From NCBI GenBank assembly GCA_029237825.1, contig JAQZBQ010000002.1, positions 62,001 to 126,000 of the forward strand: a stretch of DNA of 64,000 bases, written 5' to 3'. This document shows, in pieces, positions 18,800 to 27,824 of this stretch (positions are counted from its first letter, which is position 1; every line of letters begins with the position of its first letter). Both the position numbers and the translations under genes were made by a program. Origin of the DNA: Bacteroidota bacterium (GTDB lineage: Bacteria > Bacteroidota > Bacteroidia > B-17B0 > Aurantibacillaceae). The notes under the pieces were generated by a model. It was not told the DNA's origin, did no database searches, and saw only the letters and a list, made by a program, of their open reading frames with translations.

Positions 18800-20020
18800 T
18801 CATAAGATTCCGTAAAGGATTCTACCAACTAAAAAGTAAATTGAAATTCCTATAATGTCGTTGAGTGTGGTTACAAATGGCCCGGTTGCCAGTGCCGGAT
18901 TAATTTTAAACCGATTCATCATTAATATTAGGCCAACTCCCAACTCTTTTAATAATTTCGGTGCAATTTTATCAGTAATTAATGTATTGTTCGCAAGGCC
19001 CTGCACAATAATAGCTGAGGACTGCACACCTACGTTACCACCTGTTGCACCAATAAGAGGTATAAAGAACGCCATTTCAGGTCGTATCTGAATCTGATCT
19101 TCGTATCCACCAATAATTCGGGATCCAATGATTCCACCGCACATGCCAACAAGTAACCAAGGAATACGTGCCCTCGATAACCGCCAAAGATTGTCATTAC
19201 TGTCAACATCATCGGTAATACCACTCATGAGCTGCATATCCTTTTCAGCTTCCTCTCGCATTACATCAACCACATCATCCACTGTAATACGCCCTACAAG
19301 CCTACCCAATTGGTCAATAACGGGTAAAACTACAAGGTCATACTTCCGGATAATTTCCGCTACGTCTTCACTGGATGCAGAAGTTTTCACCGAAATGATA
19401 TCCGCATCAAATATTTCTTCGATGAGGGCCAATGGATGTGAAACAATCAGTTTTTTGAGCGAAAGCATCCCTATAAGTTTTTCATTGCCATCGACTACGT
19501 AAACTGCATACAATGCGTCCACACTTTCTGTTTGTCGCCTGATTTCATCAATACAGGCGCTTACCGTTTCATGGGCGTAAACACTCACCAGCTCTTTTGC
19601 CATAAGCGATCCCGCTGTACCCTCTTCAAAACTCATCAGGTCAGCAATATCACTTGCCTGTTCAATGTCTTCCAGGTGTGATAGAACTTCCTCCTGTATG
19701 TCTTCGGGTAATTCATTGATGACGTCGGCAGCGTCATCAGAATCCATGTTGTCTAACTGTTCGGCAATTTCTTTAGTGGAAAACGTCGCTAACAGAGCTT
19801 CACGCTTTTCATCTTCCATTTCCAATAATACGTCCGACGAAATGTCTTCGTCAATAAGGTCGTATAAGTAAATGGACTCCTCTAAATAAAGCTGATTTAA
19901 GATCAAGGCAATATCAACCGCATACAACTCTTTGAGTTGTTCCTTTATAAAGACATCGTTTTCCTCAGCGATGGCGTTTTTTAACTCGTCAAGGTATTCG
20001 GAGCTAAGTTCGAACTGCAT
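18800..20020 (-). CDS. mgtE: Magnesium transporter MgtE with shortened membrane domain
   Basis: Mg2+ channel/transporter. The N domain of acidic helical repeats (about 1-125) and the CBS pair (about 130-255) are complete. The membrane domain should have five helices but only three are present: TM1 (IPWLLVGMCGGIIGS), TM2 (FFIPLIGATGGNVGVQSSA) and TM5 (PALATGPFVTTLNDIIGISI, with the pore Asp). The LLKELGVGLI start of TM3 joins directly to the end of TM4 (MMNRFKINPALATG), an in-frame loss of about 45 residues; the protein is 406 residues against ~450. A tandem 7-bp repeat sits at the junction (18933-18946). See findings. Gene-edge sequences are otherwise normal. Confidence 0.85.
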   Translation of the reverse strand: MQFELSSEYLDELKNAIAEENDVFIKEQLKELYAVDIALILNQLYLEESIYLYDLIDEDISSDVLLEMEDEKREALLATFSTKEIAEQLDNMDSDDAADVINELPEDIQEEVLSHLEDIEQASDIADLMSFEEGTAGSLMAKELVSVYAHETVSACIDEIRRQTESVDALYAVYVVDGNEKLIGMLSLKKLIVSHPLALIEEIFDADIISVKTSASSEDVAEIIRKYDLVVLPVIDQLGRLVGRITVDDVVDVMREEAEKDMQLMSGITDDVDSNDNLWRLSRARIPWLLVGMCGGIIGSRIIGGYEDQIQIRPEMAFFIPLIGATGGNVGVQSSAIIVQGLANNTLITDKIAPKLLKELGVGLILMMNRFKINPALATGPFVTTLNDIIGISIYFLVGRILYGIL

Positions 20021-20067
20021 TTCCTTAATTTTGGTTCGCTAAAGTAAGGTTTTTATAACGGATTGGG

Positions 20068-20961
20068 TTATGCTTTGCTAAACTTTTGTTTGAGAAAAGC
20101 ATTTAAAAAGATCACAGAAAGGATGATGCAGAATCCTATATAAAATGTAACAGAGAGGTCTTTATTTTCCTGAAACAATAGTCCAGCCAGTATTATCCCA
20201 TACACGCCTTCTAGATTTACAGTTAGATTAATGGTATAGGGAGACAAATGCTTCATCAAATTAACACTGGCTATAAAAGGATATACTGTGCAAACTCCTG
20301 CTAACAGGGTGATAAGCAATATGTCCCGATTAGTAATCTCAAAAAAACCGCTCTCAAAACTTCCATTAATAATGAGAAATATGCTTAGCCCGATTAGTGC
20401 AGCAGAAAGCTCAATAAAAGAAAGTACCGGCGATGTTATTTTTTCTTTTTCGTTCTGAATTAATACACCGTTTAATACACTAAATACCGACGCAGTGAAA
20501 GCCGCTAAAATACCGAGCAAAATGCCAAGTGCGTACTTAATTTCCACAGAAAAGATCAGGCAGATTGCTCCCACAATTATGACACCGATAGCTAACTCGT
20601 ACCAAATGAATTTGCGCTTGTAAATCAGAGGCTCTGTTATTGCAGTAAAAATAGTACCCGTGCTAAAGGCAGCCATGGTTACTGAAACATTCGATACTTT
20701 AATCGCTCCATAAAAACAAAGCCAATGAACACAAATAATCACTCCAACGCCGCTGAGCTGCAATAACTTTTTATAGGAAACTCTTAAACTTGCTTTGATG
20801 TAAAATAAATAGAAAGCCATAAGAAAAAGCGTAATGGCGATGCGAAACCATACTAATTGGAGCGCGTCCGCACTTATCCCTTTTCCCAGAATTGGAGACC
20901 AGCCCCAAATAAATACAATAAGATGAAGCAGGAAATGATGTTTGTTAATATTTTTTAGCAC
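20068..20961 (-). CDS. DMT-superfamily transporter (EamA)
   Basis: 297 residues with ten predicted membrane helices arranged as two EamA repeats; the first begins LIVFIWGWSPILGKG and the second near GILLGILAAFTASVFSVLNG. Family members export amino acids, nucleosides or other metabolites; the substrate cannot be inferred. Starts at GTG 20961. It stands 47 nt upstream of mgtE in the same orientation, possibly on the same transcript. Confidence 0.85.
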   Translation of the reverse strand: MLKNINKHHFLLHLIVFIWGWSPILGKGISADALQLVWFRIAITLFLMAFYLFYIKASLRVSYKKLLQLSGVGVIICVHWLCFYGAIKVSNVSVTMAAFSTGTIFTAITEPLIYKRKFIWYELAIGVIIVGAICLIFSVEIKYALGILLGILAAFTASVFSVLNGVLIQNEKEKITSPVLSFIELSAALIGLSIFLIINGSFESGFFEITNRDILLITLLAGVCTVYPFIASVNLMKHLSPYTINLTVNLEGVYGIILAGLLFQENKDLSVTFYIGFCIILSVIFLNAFLKQKFSKA

Positions 20962-21000
20962 GCGTAAAAGTAATGATTGATATTTAATACCATTTGTTAA

Positions 21001-21034
21001 AACAAAGAAAACCTTGCCGACCTGGCAAGGTTTT
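21001..21034 (-). terminator. Intrinsic terminator after the T9SS cargo gene at 21053
   Basis: An 11-bp perfect stem (21008-21018 with 21024-21034), 5-nt loop, T-rich on the minus side and followed by six T on the plus side, so possibly bidirectional. Confidence 0.85.
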
Positions 21035-21052
21035 TTAGAATGAATATTTTAA

Positions 21053-22987
21053 TTACTGTATGACTATTTTGTCTTCGTAAACAACCTTATCTCCTTTTCG
21101 AATTACCATCAGGTAAACGCCCGCACTCAAGTTGTTAACATCAATTACAGATTCCCCGTAATTTATTTCCGTTCGTTTTTGTTCCGTACCAAGATAATCA
21201 TACATAATGGTAGTAAACGAATTGTCAAGTTCTTTTCCGAAAGGCTTCATGGAAACAACAAAAGAATTTTTTGTTGGATTAGGATAGACCGAACATTCAA
21301 AACAGTTATCCATATTAATTTCAACCCCTACAATGTTAGAGGAAACTTCCACGCCACTGCCATTCACTTTTGTGATCCGATAATAAGAACTGCCGTGTTC
21401 GTTTTTGGATAAACCATCGGTGTAGGAATAATCGTTTAGTTTATGAGCATCAATTTTTGCTATTGTTTCAAAATGGGTGGTGTCTATTCCTTTTTGCACA
21501 AGGTAAATAACACTGTCTGTTTCTTCTGAAGGCGGCCAGTTCAATACCACATTACTTTCAGATAACCGGCCATCCAGTACAAGTATCTCACGATTCGTTT
21601 CCTCACGAGCAATGTAATTGTTTTTTATTCTCGTAACAAAGATGTCTGTTCTGGAGTATGCTGAAAGATATGTACTCCCGAAAGAAGCTCCATTTAACAT
21701 TGCCCCGGTTGCGTATACATTACCGTTTGTTTGCGCACAAACTGCTATTCCGGATTCATAACCCAGGTCTTCAGGTGCGTCAGCTCCGCCCCCGGCAGTA
21801 GTAGTCCATAAAAACTGACCGCTGTTACTTAAACAGGAAACAAAAATGTCGGAGTTATCCGCAGCTGTTTTGGTGGTTGATCCAAATGAGGCGGTACCTC
21901 CATACTGGCCGGTAAGATATATATAGTTTCCATCGGTACCAATACCGCGTGCTATATCGTTTTTATATCCACCTGCTTTCTTCGCCCAAATTGCGTTCCC
22001 ATTCACATCATACGCGGCCACAAAAATATCAGCACTTCCGGTGGTAGATAAATATGTGCTACCAAAACTCATAGATGAATTAAACTGCCCCGACATTAAA
22101 ATCCTATTGTTATTGTCTCGTGTAAGTGACCAGGCCACGTCATCATATTTTCCACCTAAAGGTTTTACCCAGGACAGAGATCCGTTAGTGGTGTACTTGG
22201 CAATATATGCGTTCACATAGCCATCTGTCGTATACAATGTCTGCCAGTCGAACTTAGCACCATTTCCATACATTCCGCAGATATAAACATTTCCCTGAGC
22301 ATCACATTTAATGGATTTAGCTTCGTCACGCCCGGCCCCACCGGCTTTTTTCGCCCATAGCCAGTTACCGTTGCGGTCAAGTTTAGCAATAAATATTTCA
22401 TAGTTTCCACTGCTAGTAAGGGTGGTATTTCCGATCACAGTTGTGTTCTTAAAATACCCACATATAAATACATTTCCATACTGGTCAGAGGTTACACCTA
22501 AAGCTTTTTCACCCGCCCACGAACCAGCACTTTTGGCCCAAATGATATTTCCGTTAAAATCGTATTTTGCTACAAAAATATCGTTATCACCTTTTGGATA
22601 GAGGGTAATGGTTGAACCTAAAAATTTGACCGGGTTGCCTGATCCTTCAATTTCTCCCGCAATATAAACGTAAGAGTTGTCTATGGCCAAACAGTGCGCG
22701 TAGTCACCGGTAAAGCCACCTCCTGTTCGTACCCAGCTTACATCTCCTGAAGGAGTATACTTAGCAAGAAAAATGTCGTGGTTCCCCTGGCACGGAACAG
22801 TTACATTATTAAAAACAGCGTTCATTTCATATTTCCCGGCAACATACACGTTTCCGGCAGGGTCGTTGGCTATACCGTACCCATAATCATAGGCCCATGA
22901 ACCGCCTTTTTTTGCCCAATTTACGGTCTGGCCTTCCATCGTAATAAACCCAAGGCTTATTAGAAGAGTAGTTACTAAATTTTTCAT
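21053..22987 (-). CDS. Secreted SBBP-repeat protein with T9SS type A sorting domain
   Basis: 644 residues. After a signal peptide come about eight SBBP (beta-propeller-like) repeats of ~55 residues with recurring WAKKAGG, GNVYVAGKY and DIFVAKYD patterns (about 25-450), then a fibronectin-III-like segment, then a C-terminal type A T9SS sorting domain beginning CSVYPNPTKNSFVVS and ending with LSAGVYLMVIRKG. It should cross the outer membrane by T9SS and be released or attached to the surface. No catalytic motif. The repeats are near-identical in pattern, so the region may be recombination-prone. Confidence 0.9.
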   Translation of the reverse strand: MKNLVTTLLISLGFITMEGQTVNWAKKGGSWAYDYGYGIANDPAGNVYVAGKYEMNAVFNNVTVPCQGNHDIFLAKYTPSGDVSWVRTGGGFTGDYAHCLAIDNSYVYIAGEIEGSGNPVKFLGSTITLYPKGDNDIFVAKYDFNGNIIWAKSAGSWAGEKALGVTSDQYGNVFICGYFKNTTVIGNTTLTSSGNYEIFIAKLDRNGNWLWAKKAGGAGRDEAKSIKCDAQGNVYICGMYGNGAKFDWQTLYTTDGYVNAYIAKYTTNGSLSWVKPLGGKYDDVAWSLTRDNNNRILMSGQFNSSMSFGSTYLSTTGSADIFVAAYDVNGNAIWAKKAGGYKNDIARGIGTDGNYIYLTGQYGGTASFGSTTKTAADNSDIFVSCLSNSGQFLWTTTAGGGADAPEDLGYESGIAVCAQTNGNVYATGAMLNGASFGSTYLSAYSRTDIFVTRIKNNYIAREETNREILVLDGRLSESNVVLNWPPSEETDSVIYLVQKGIDTTHFETIAKIDAHKLNDYSYTDGLSKNEHGSSYYRITKVNGSGVEVSSNIVGVEINMDNCFECSVYPNPTKNSFVVSMKPFGKELDNSFTTIMYDYLGTEQKRTEINYGESVIDVNNLSAGVYLMVIRKGDKVVYEDKIVIQ

Positions 22988-23334
22988 CTTATATTATTTT
23001 AAAGGTTTCTCTGTGGGTTTGAAAATCAGCGATAGTAGCTGAAAGTGATACAAAGGTAGCGTGATAGAAAAGCGGTAACTGCGCAATTTCGCCAAAGACA
23101 TTTTTTAATTTTTCGAAATGGATGATTGCAGAGGCAGGAGCGAATGGTTGTTTTTATTACCTGTTGCAGATTTTTTAAGTTACATTTACGGCGTGATTGC
23201 TTGTATTTAAGTTGCCGTAAACGAATGAAAATTGATGAGGTTTTTCTTAACCCGATCAATTGGCGTATTCATTAGAACCTTTTCCCTTAGGAAAACATCA
23301 ATGCGTTCGTAGCCCGATATTAAAATATCGAAAG
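22988..23334. other. 347-nt intergenic region
   Basis: No convincing gene. It holds a perfect -7-like element for the gene at 22987 and an 8-bp inverted repeat, TTTACGGC (23185-23192) with GCCGTAAA (23214-23221). A short leftward reading frame at 23026-23259 is basic, cysteine-rich and unlike a protein. Confidence 0.6.
23051..23058 (-). promoter_or_regulatory. Possible -7 element for the T9SS cargo gene at 21053-22987
   Basis: TACCTTTG on the minus strand fully matches TAnnTTTG and lies 64 nt before the ATG. No TTG sits at the expected 19-nt spacing (the nearest is 25 nt), so this is a weak call. Confidence 0.3.
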
Positions 23335-24609
23335 TTACAATGCAGGCAAAAGTTTAGCCTTGCATTCACCAAATCCAATACGTACTTCATTATTTTTGCA
23401 ATAGCCTCTGAGAATCACAGTATCGTTATCATTAATGAATTTACGCTCACTGCCATCTTTTAACTTAATAGGTTTAGTGCCCTTCCAGCTCAATTCCATC
23501 ATGCTGCCGTATTCTGAAACATCCGGGCCACTGATTGTTCCGCTTCCCATCAAGTCGCCCACGTTAACATTGCAGCCGTTAACAGTATGATGAGCAAGTT
23601 GCTGTTCCATCGTCCAGTACATATATTTATAATTTGAACGGCATACAATTGTTTCTTCACCGTTTTCTGGTTGAATAGCAACTTCCAGTTTAATGTCTAC
23701 ATTTTTATTTCCTTTATATTCAAGGTAAGGAAATACTTTCGGTTCCTGAACGTATCCTTCTGTACGAAAAGGCTCTAATGCATCGAGCGTTACCACCCAT
23801 GGTGATACCGTAGAAGCAAAGTTCTTTGATAAAAATGGGCCCAACGGAACGTATTCCCAGGTTTGTATATCCCTTGCACTCCAGTCATTAAACAATACCA
23901 TTCCGAAAATATAATCGTCTGCTTGTTCGGTTGATATGCTCTGCCCTGGACTGCTGCTCTTCCCGATTATGTAACCGGTTTCTAATTCAAAATCCAGTAA
24001 TTTACATGGCCCAAACGTTGGGACTTCTGCGTCGGCTGGTTTCATTTGTCCTTTTGGGCGGTGAAAATTGGAACCGCTCACCATAATGCTGCTGGCCCTT
24101 CCATGGTAACCAACCGGAATGTATTTCCAGTTTGGCATTAAGGCATTTTTGGGATCACGTATCATTGTACCAATATTCGTGGCATGGTCAATACTGCTGT
24201 AAAAATCCGTATAATCGCCCACTTTAACCGGCAACATCAGTTGGACTGAAGATTGTGGTTTAAAAATCGCGTCAAAAGTTTTTTTATCGCCTTGCAATTC
24301 CTGGTTTGTGCTTTCTAATAAATCTGATAACCGCTCGCGTAAAGCGCGGGTTGCTGATTTGCCTAATGCAATTAAATCATTAAGATAAGGGCGATTGAAT
24401 AACTCTTTATTTAGGGTTAACGTTTTAAAGTAGCCCCGATCTGCCAGTTCATATAAATCAATAACATAGTTTCCAATAGCAGAACAAACCCTGTGTTGAT
24501 TAATTGAATCGGAATATATGCCAAACGGCAAATTCTGAATTGGAAAATCGGAATTTTTCTCAACATCAATCCACGACGTAAGGGCTGGATTATTGGCTTT
24601 TATGATCAT
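23335..24609 (-). CDS. fahA: Fumarylacetoacetase
   Basis: Final enzyme of tyrosine/homogentisate catabolism, splitting fumarylacetoacetate into fumarate and acetoacetate. 424 residues, full length. Residues of the known active site are present: Asp in DYTDFYSS (132-139), His in DHATN (142), the ELE metal ligands in LLDFELETGYIIG, and Asp in FNDWSARDIQTWE, plus the RASSIM and GTISGP segments. Other pathway genes (hmgA, hppD) are not in the window, so the gene stands alone. Confidence 0.97.
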   Translation of the reverse strand: MIIKANNPALTSWIDVEKNSDFPIQNLPFGIYSDSINQHRVCSAIGNYVIDLYELADRGYFKTLTLNKELFNRPYLNDLIALGKSATRALRERLSDLLESTNQELQGDKKTFDAIFKPQSSVQLMLPVKVGDYTDFYSSIDHATNIGTMIRDPKNALMPNWKYIPVGYHGRASSIMVSGSNFHRPKGQMKPADAEVPTFGPCKLLDFELETGYIIGKSSSPGQSISTEQADDYIFGMVLFNDWSARDIQTWEYVPLGPFLSKNFASTVSPWVVTLDALEPFRTEGYVQEPKVFPYLEYKGNKNVDIKLEVAIQPENGEETIVCRSNYKYMYWTMEQQLAHHTVNGCNVNVGDLMGSGTISGPDVSEYGSMMELSWKGTKPIKLKDGSERKFINDNDTVILRGYCKNNEVRIGFGECKAKLLPAL

Positions 24610-24713
24610 AATATGTTAGTTAAAAAAAAGTAAAACGACGAATTATGCTGTTTAGTTTTTTTATTTTTAGCAAAATATAAAAATAACATTTCTCGCAAAA
24701 ATAGACATTTGCC

Positions 24714-25388
24714 ATGCAATTTAAGAATCTTATTTTTCTTTTTTTACTGCAGTTTTCATTCAATGTATTTGGTCAGGGCGCAAATGATTTTGCTTTTGTA
24801 TTAAGTGAAAGAGCCGTAAACAAAGTGTTTTCAGCCATCGGAGAAATAAACGGGAAAAGTGCTTACGAGATTTTGGGCATTATCGAGGGAGAGTATAAGT
24901 GGAAGGTGATAAATCCAAAAATTAGTTTTAAGCCTGATAGCAGTGATTTCACCTGCGATGTGAAAGTTGATGTTGGTCCGTTTTCGTACAAATCGCAAGT
25001 TTTAGGTCATGTAAAGATAGGTTATGATAATAGCATCAACCAGATTTCAATTAAAATTGTAGACGCAGTATTTGAGTTGTATACCATGGTATTAAAAAAG
25101 AAGGTGCATATCAAAAATATCCACTTAGAGGACTATTTTAAAGATCCTTTTTTGTTCGACGGGCCGAAGAGTTTCGCCACGGATATGTCATTTACAATGC
25201 CTGACAGTACTGTTAAACAGATCTATGTTCAGCCATCTGATTGTGTGATGAAAGTTATGAAGCAGGCAATTAAAACTTCCTGTGATATTGTGGCCCAGGA
25301 TAAGCCCTTTAAAAAGGAGGTCAAAGTAACGCCGCCCGTACAAGTTGAAAGCAGTAACAAAAATAAGACCCAAAAGAATAATCCGTGA
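24714..25388 (+). CDS. Secreted protein of unknown function
   Basis: 224 residues: a signal peptide (cleavage after FGQ, about residue 21), a ~160-residue domain predicted as alternating strands and helices, and a Lys/Gln/Asn-rich tail. I recognise no family; the opening helix followed by long strands vaguely recalls lipid-binding tubular folds, but this is speculation. The stop overlaps the GTG start of the PAP2 phosphatase by 4 nt, so it is the first gene of an operon with a lipid phosphatase and an ArnT-like transferase. A periplasmic role in envelope lipid or glycan handling is a guess from context. Confidence 0.6.
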   Translation: MQFKNLIFLFLLQFSFNVFGQGANDFAFVLSERAVNKVFSAIGEINGKSAYEILGIIEGEYKWKVINPKISFKPDSSDFTCDVKVDVGPFSYKSQVLGHVKIGYDNSINQISIKIVDAVFELYTMVLKKKVHIKNIHLEDYFKDPFLFDGPKSFATDMSFTMPDSTVKQIYVQPSDCVMKVMKQAIKTSCDIVAQDKPFKKEVKVTPPVQVESSNKNKTQKNNP

Positions 25389-26062
25389 AGCATTTTTTTA
25401 AATCCCATTTCCTTTATCTTGCTATGTATCTCCTGTTGGTTTCCGTTCTTGGATACATTCTGGTCACCAATGACAAATTTGACATTCACCGATGGATCAA
25501 TAAACACGTTACCAATGATGGCGTTGGTTCATTGTTTAGTTACCTTACTCATATTGGCGATGGTGTTTTTGCTGTGTTAATAGTACTGGTACTACTGTTT
25601 TTTAGCATTCGAAACGCGATGTATGTGCTCTTGTCGTTCGTCATTGCAGCCATTACAACTACCGTATTAAAGAATTTTATTTACGCCGATTATTACCGGC
25701 CATATTTTATGTTTAAATATTTTGCCCGGGAACAATTAAACCTGGTTGAGGGGGTTGAGATTCTGAGTAACAATTCATTCCCAAGCGGACATGCAACCGC
25801 AGCCTTTTCTATATTCTTTTGTCTACTTTTTATTACCAAACATCATTTGATTAAGTTACTTTTTTTCTTTGTAGCGTGTATTGCGGCTTTTAGCCGTACT
25901 TACTTGTCTCAACACTGGTTAGTGGATATCTACATTGGGTCATTGATTGGAGTTTGTTCTGCAGTTCTTATGTATATTCTGTTTTTTAATAATATGAAAT
26001 GGGCGCATCTTAACATTACTTTGCAACAATTCCTTGAAAATAGAAAAAGTACACGTGTTTAA
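25385..26062 (+). CDS. PAP2-family lipid phosphatase
   Basis: 225-residue membrane phosphatase with about five or six helices. The three PAP2 motifs are complete: KNFIYADYYRP, NSFPSGHATAAF and SRTYLSQHWLVDIYIG, the histidines being the nucleophile and acid. Candidate substrates are undecaprenyl pyrophosphate, phosphatidic acid or lipid A phosphates. GTG start overlaps the preceding stop (GTGA), and its end overlaps the following glycosyltransferase. Confidence 0.9.
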   Translation: MKHFFKSHFLYLAMYLLLVSVLGYILVTNDKFDIHRWINKHVTNDGVGSLFSYLTHIGDGVFAVLIVLVLLFFSIRNAMYVLLSFVIAAITTTVLKNFIYADYYRPYFMFKYFAREQLNLVEGVEILSNNSFPSGHATAAFSIFFCLLFITKHHLIKLLFFFVACIAAFSRTYLSQHWLVDIYIGSLIGVCSAVLMYILFFNNMKWAHLNITLQQFLENRKSTRV

Positions 26063-27815
26063 ATTACTGAATACTGATTTTAAAGCTTATGCCTTCATTA
26101 CACTGACGGCATCACTTTTATTCATTCCTTTTATTGGAAATATGCCACTGTTTGATTGGGACGAAATCAATTTTGCGGAATGTGCACGAGAAATGATCGT
26201 GTCAAATAATTATTCTGAGGTTCAATTGTATTTTCATCCGTTTTGGGAAAAGCCTCCTATGTTTATATGGCTTCAGGCAATAAGTATGAATTTGTTTGGT
26301 GTGAATGAATTTGCCGCACGCTTCCCAAATGCACTTTGTGGCGTTATCACCCTTTTAGTGCTTTACCGAACAGGAAAAACTTTAAATGATCAAAAATTTG
26401 GGTTGACCTGGGCTTTTGTGTACGCATGTACTTTGCTGCCACACTTATTCTTCAAGAGCGGTATTATCGATCCCTGGTTTAACCTGTTTATCTATATTTC
26501 GGTTTATGAACTAATTTGCCATACTAATAATCCGGTTGGTAGGTTTGGTTTCCGTTCGGCGGTTATTTCGGGTTTTTTTCTTGGTCTCGCACTTCTAACA
26601 AAAGGCCCGGCATCTCTTATTCTTGTTGGGTTAACGGTATCTGTGTTCTTTATCCTGAACAGGTTTCGCAATATTAGTTCATTAAAATTTATGTCTGCTT
26701 TTTTTATGGCTTTTATACTTACAGGGTTAAGTTGGTTTGCAATTATGTATCTTAAAGGGAATGGGCAGGTAATCGCAGAGTTTATCGATTATCAGGTAAG
26801 GTTGTTCAAGACAGAAGATAGTGATCACGGTGGTTTCTTTTTTTATCATTTTGTTGTGTTGTTGATTGGGTGTTTCCCATCTTCAATATTTCTGATTCTC
26901 GCACACAAACGTTCTTCTTCAGATACGCCATTTCAATTGCATTCGAAACGGTGGATGCTAAGTTTATTTTGGGTTGTGCTAATTTTATTCTCGATTGTAC
27001 AAACGAAGATTGTTCATTATTCGTCATTATGCTATTTTCCATTAACTTACCTGGCTACCTACAGTATTCAGAAATTATTGGCTGGCCAATACAATTGGAA
27101 GAAATGGATTACGATTATGTCAATGAGCATCAGTACGCTTCTTGGAATCGCTTTTTTAGTGATTGGCAGCGTTCCATTTTTTAAGGAATGGTTGATATCG
27201 TCCAATTTAATTGCCGATGATTTTGCCCGTGAGAATTTACGGGCAAATGTCTATTGGACAAGATTTGAATGGTTAATTGGCGTAATTTTTTTGATAGCAT
27301 CTATTTTAGCCGTTCTCCAGTTGCGAAAAGGGCGTTTTCAATCTTTATATATACTGTTCTTAGCTTCTCTCTTTTCGGTTTACAGTTTAGTTATGATTAT
27401 TGCACCAAAAGTTGAACAGTATTCTCAACGTGCTGCGATTGAGTTTTACAGGCAATGCGCCATACATGGATTCAATGTGGAATCCATAGGGTTTAAGAGT
27501 TATGCAACGCTTTTTTATGGAAAATTGGAACCTACTTTTAAGCATGATATTTCATTTCTTAATTACCTTACGTTAAAACGGAAAAGTTATGAGGATCAGG
27601 GTATAAATATTGATATTTCTTATGGATTGATTCGAACCAACTGGATGAAGGATATACAATCACCCAAACCTTCCTGTTTTGTAGCGAAGATAACTGATGA
27701 ACCCGTAATTAAAAGGGATTGTCCTTATTTAAAAGAATTGTATCGCCAGAACGGTTTTATATTTTACATACGTGTATTTGATGATCAATACCGAAGCGGT
27801 GATATTTATTTTTAA
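26034..27815 (+). CDS. ArnT-like glycosyltransferase (GT39/PMT family)
   Basis: 593 residues, about twelve membrane helices and a periplasmic C-terminal region. The first periplasmic loop carries MPLFDWDEINFAECAREM, the DWDE-type catalytic acidic motif of ArnT/PMT enzymes that move a sugar from a polyprenyl-phosphate donor. Starts considered: TTG 26034 (29-nt overlap with PAP2) or GTG 26055 (8-nt overlap, protein starting FKLLNT); the latter is equally plausible. An undecaprenyl-phosphate-linked donor would be recycled by a PAP2-type enzyme, which fits the operon, but acceptor and sugar are unknown. Confidence 0.85.
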   Translation: MKIEKVHVFKLLNTDFKAYAFITLTASLLFIPFIGNMPLFDWDEINFAECAREMIVSNNYSEVQLYFHPFWEKPPMFIWLQAISMNLFGVNEFAARFPNALCGVITLLVLYRTGKTLNDQKFGLTWAFVYACTLLPHLFFKSGIIDPWFNLFIYISVYELICHTNNPVGRFGFRSAVISGFFLGLALLTKGPASLILVGLTVSVFFILNRFRNISSLKFMSAFFMAFILTGLSWFAIMYLKGNGQVIAEFIDYQVRLFKTEDSDHGGFFFYHFVVLLIGCFPSSIFLILAHKRSSSDTPFQLHSKRWMLSLFWVVLILFSIVQTKIVHYSSLCYFPLTYLATYSIQKLLAGQYNWKKWITIMSMSISTLLGIAFLVIGSVPFFKEWLISSNLIADDFARENLRANVYWTRFEWLIGVIFLIASILAVLQLRKGRFQSLYILFLASLFSVYSLVMIIAPKVEQYSQRAAIEFYRQCAIHGFNVESIGFKSYATLFYGKLEPTFKHDISFLNYLTLKRKSYEDQGINIDISYGLIRTNWMKDIQSPKPSCFVAKITDEPVIKRDCPYLKELYRQNGFIFYIRVFDDQYRSGDIYF

Positions 27816-27824
27816 AAAAGAATT

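Noticed and set aside
18900-18960. Frameshift in mgtE
   Set aside because: The frame is continuous on both sides of the missing segment; the change is an in-frame deletion, not a frameshift.
21053-22987. Repeat array as CRISPR or tandem DNA repeat
   Set aside because: The repetition is at protein level (SBBP repeats), in frame, with diverged codons and no spacer structure.
23026-23259. 77-codon leftward reading frame
   Set aside because: Basic, Cys/Arg-rich composition without domain, signal peptide or sensible start; it looks like an open frame in non-coding DNA.
23315-23330. CGATAT-type hairpin after fahA as a terminator
   Set aside because: The stem is nearly all A/T and no T-run follows on the minus strand.
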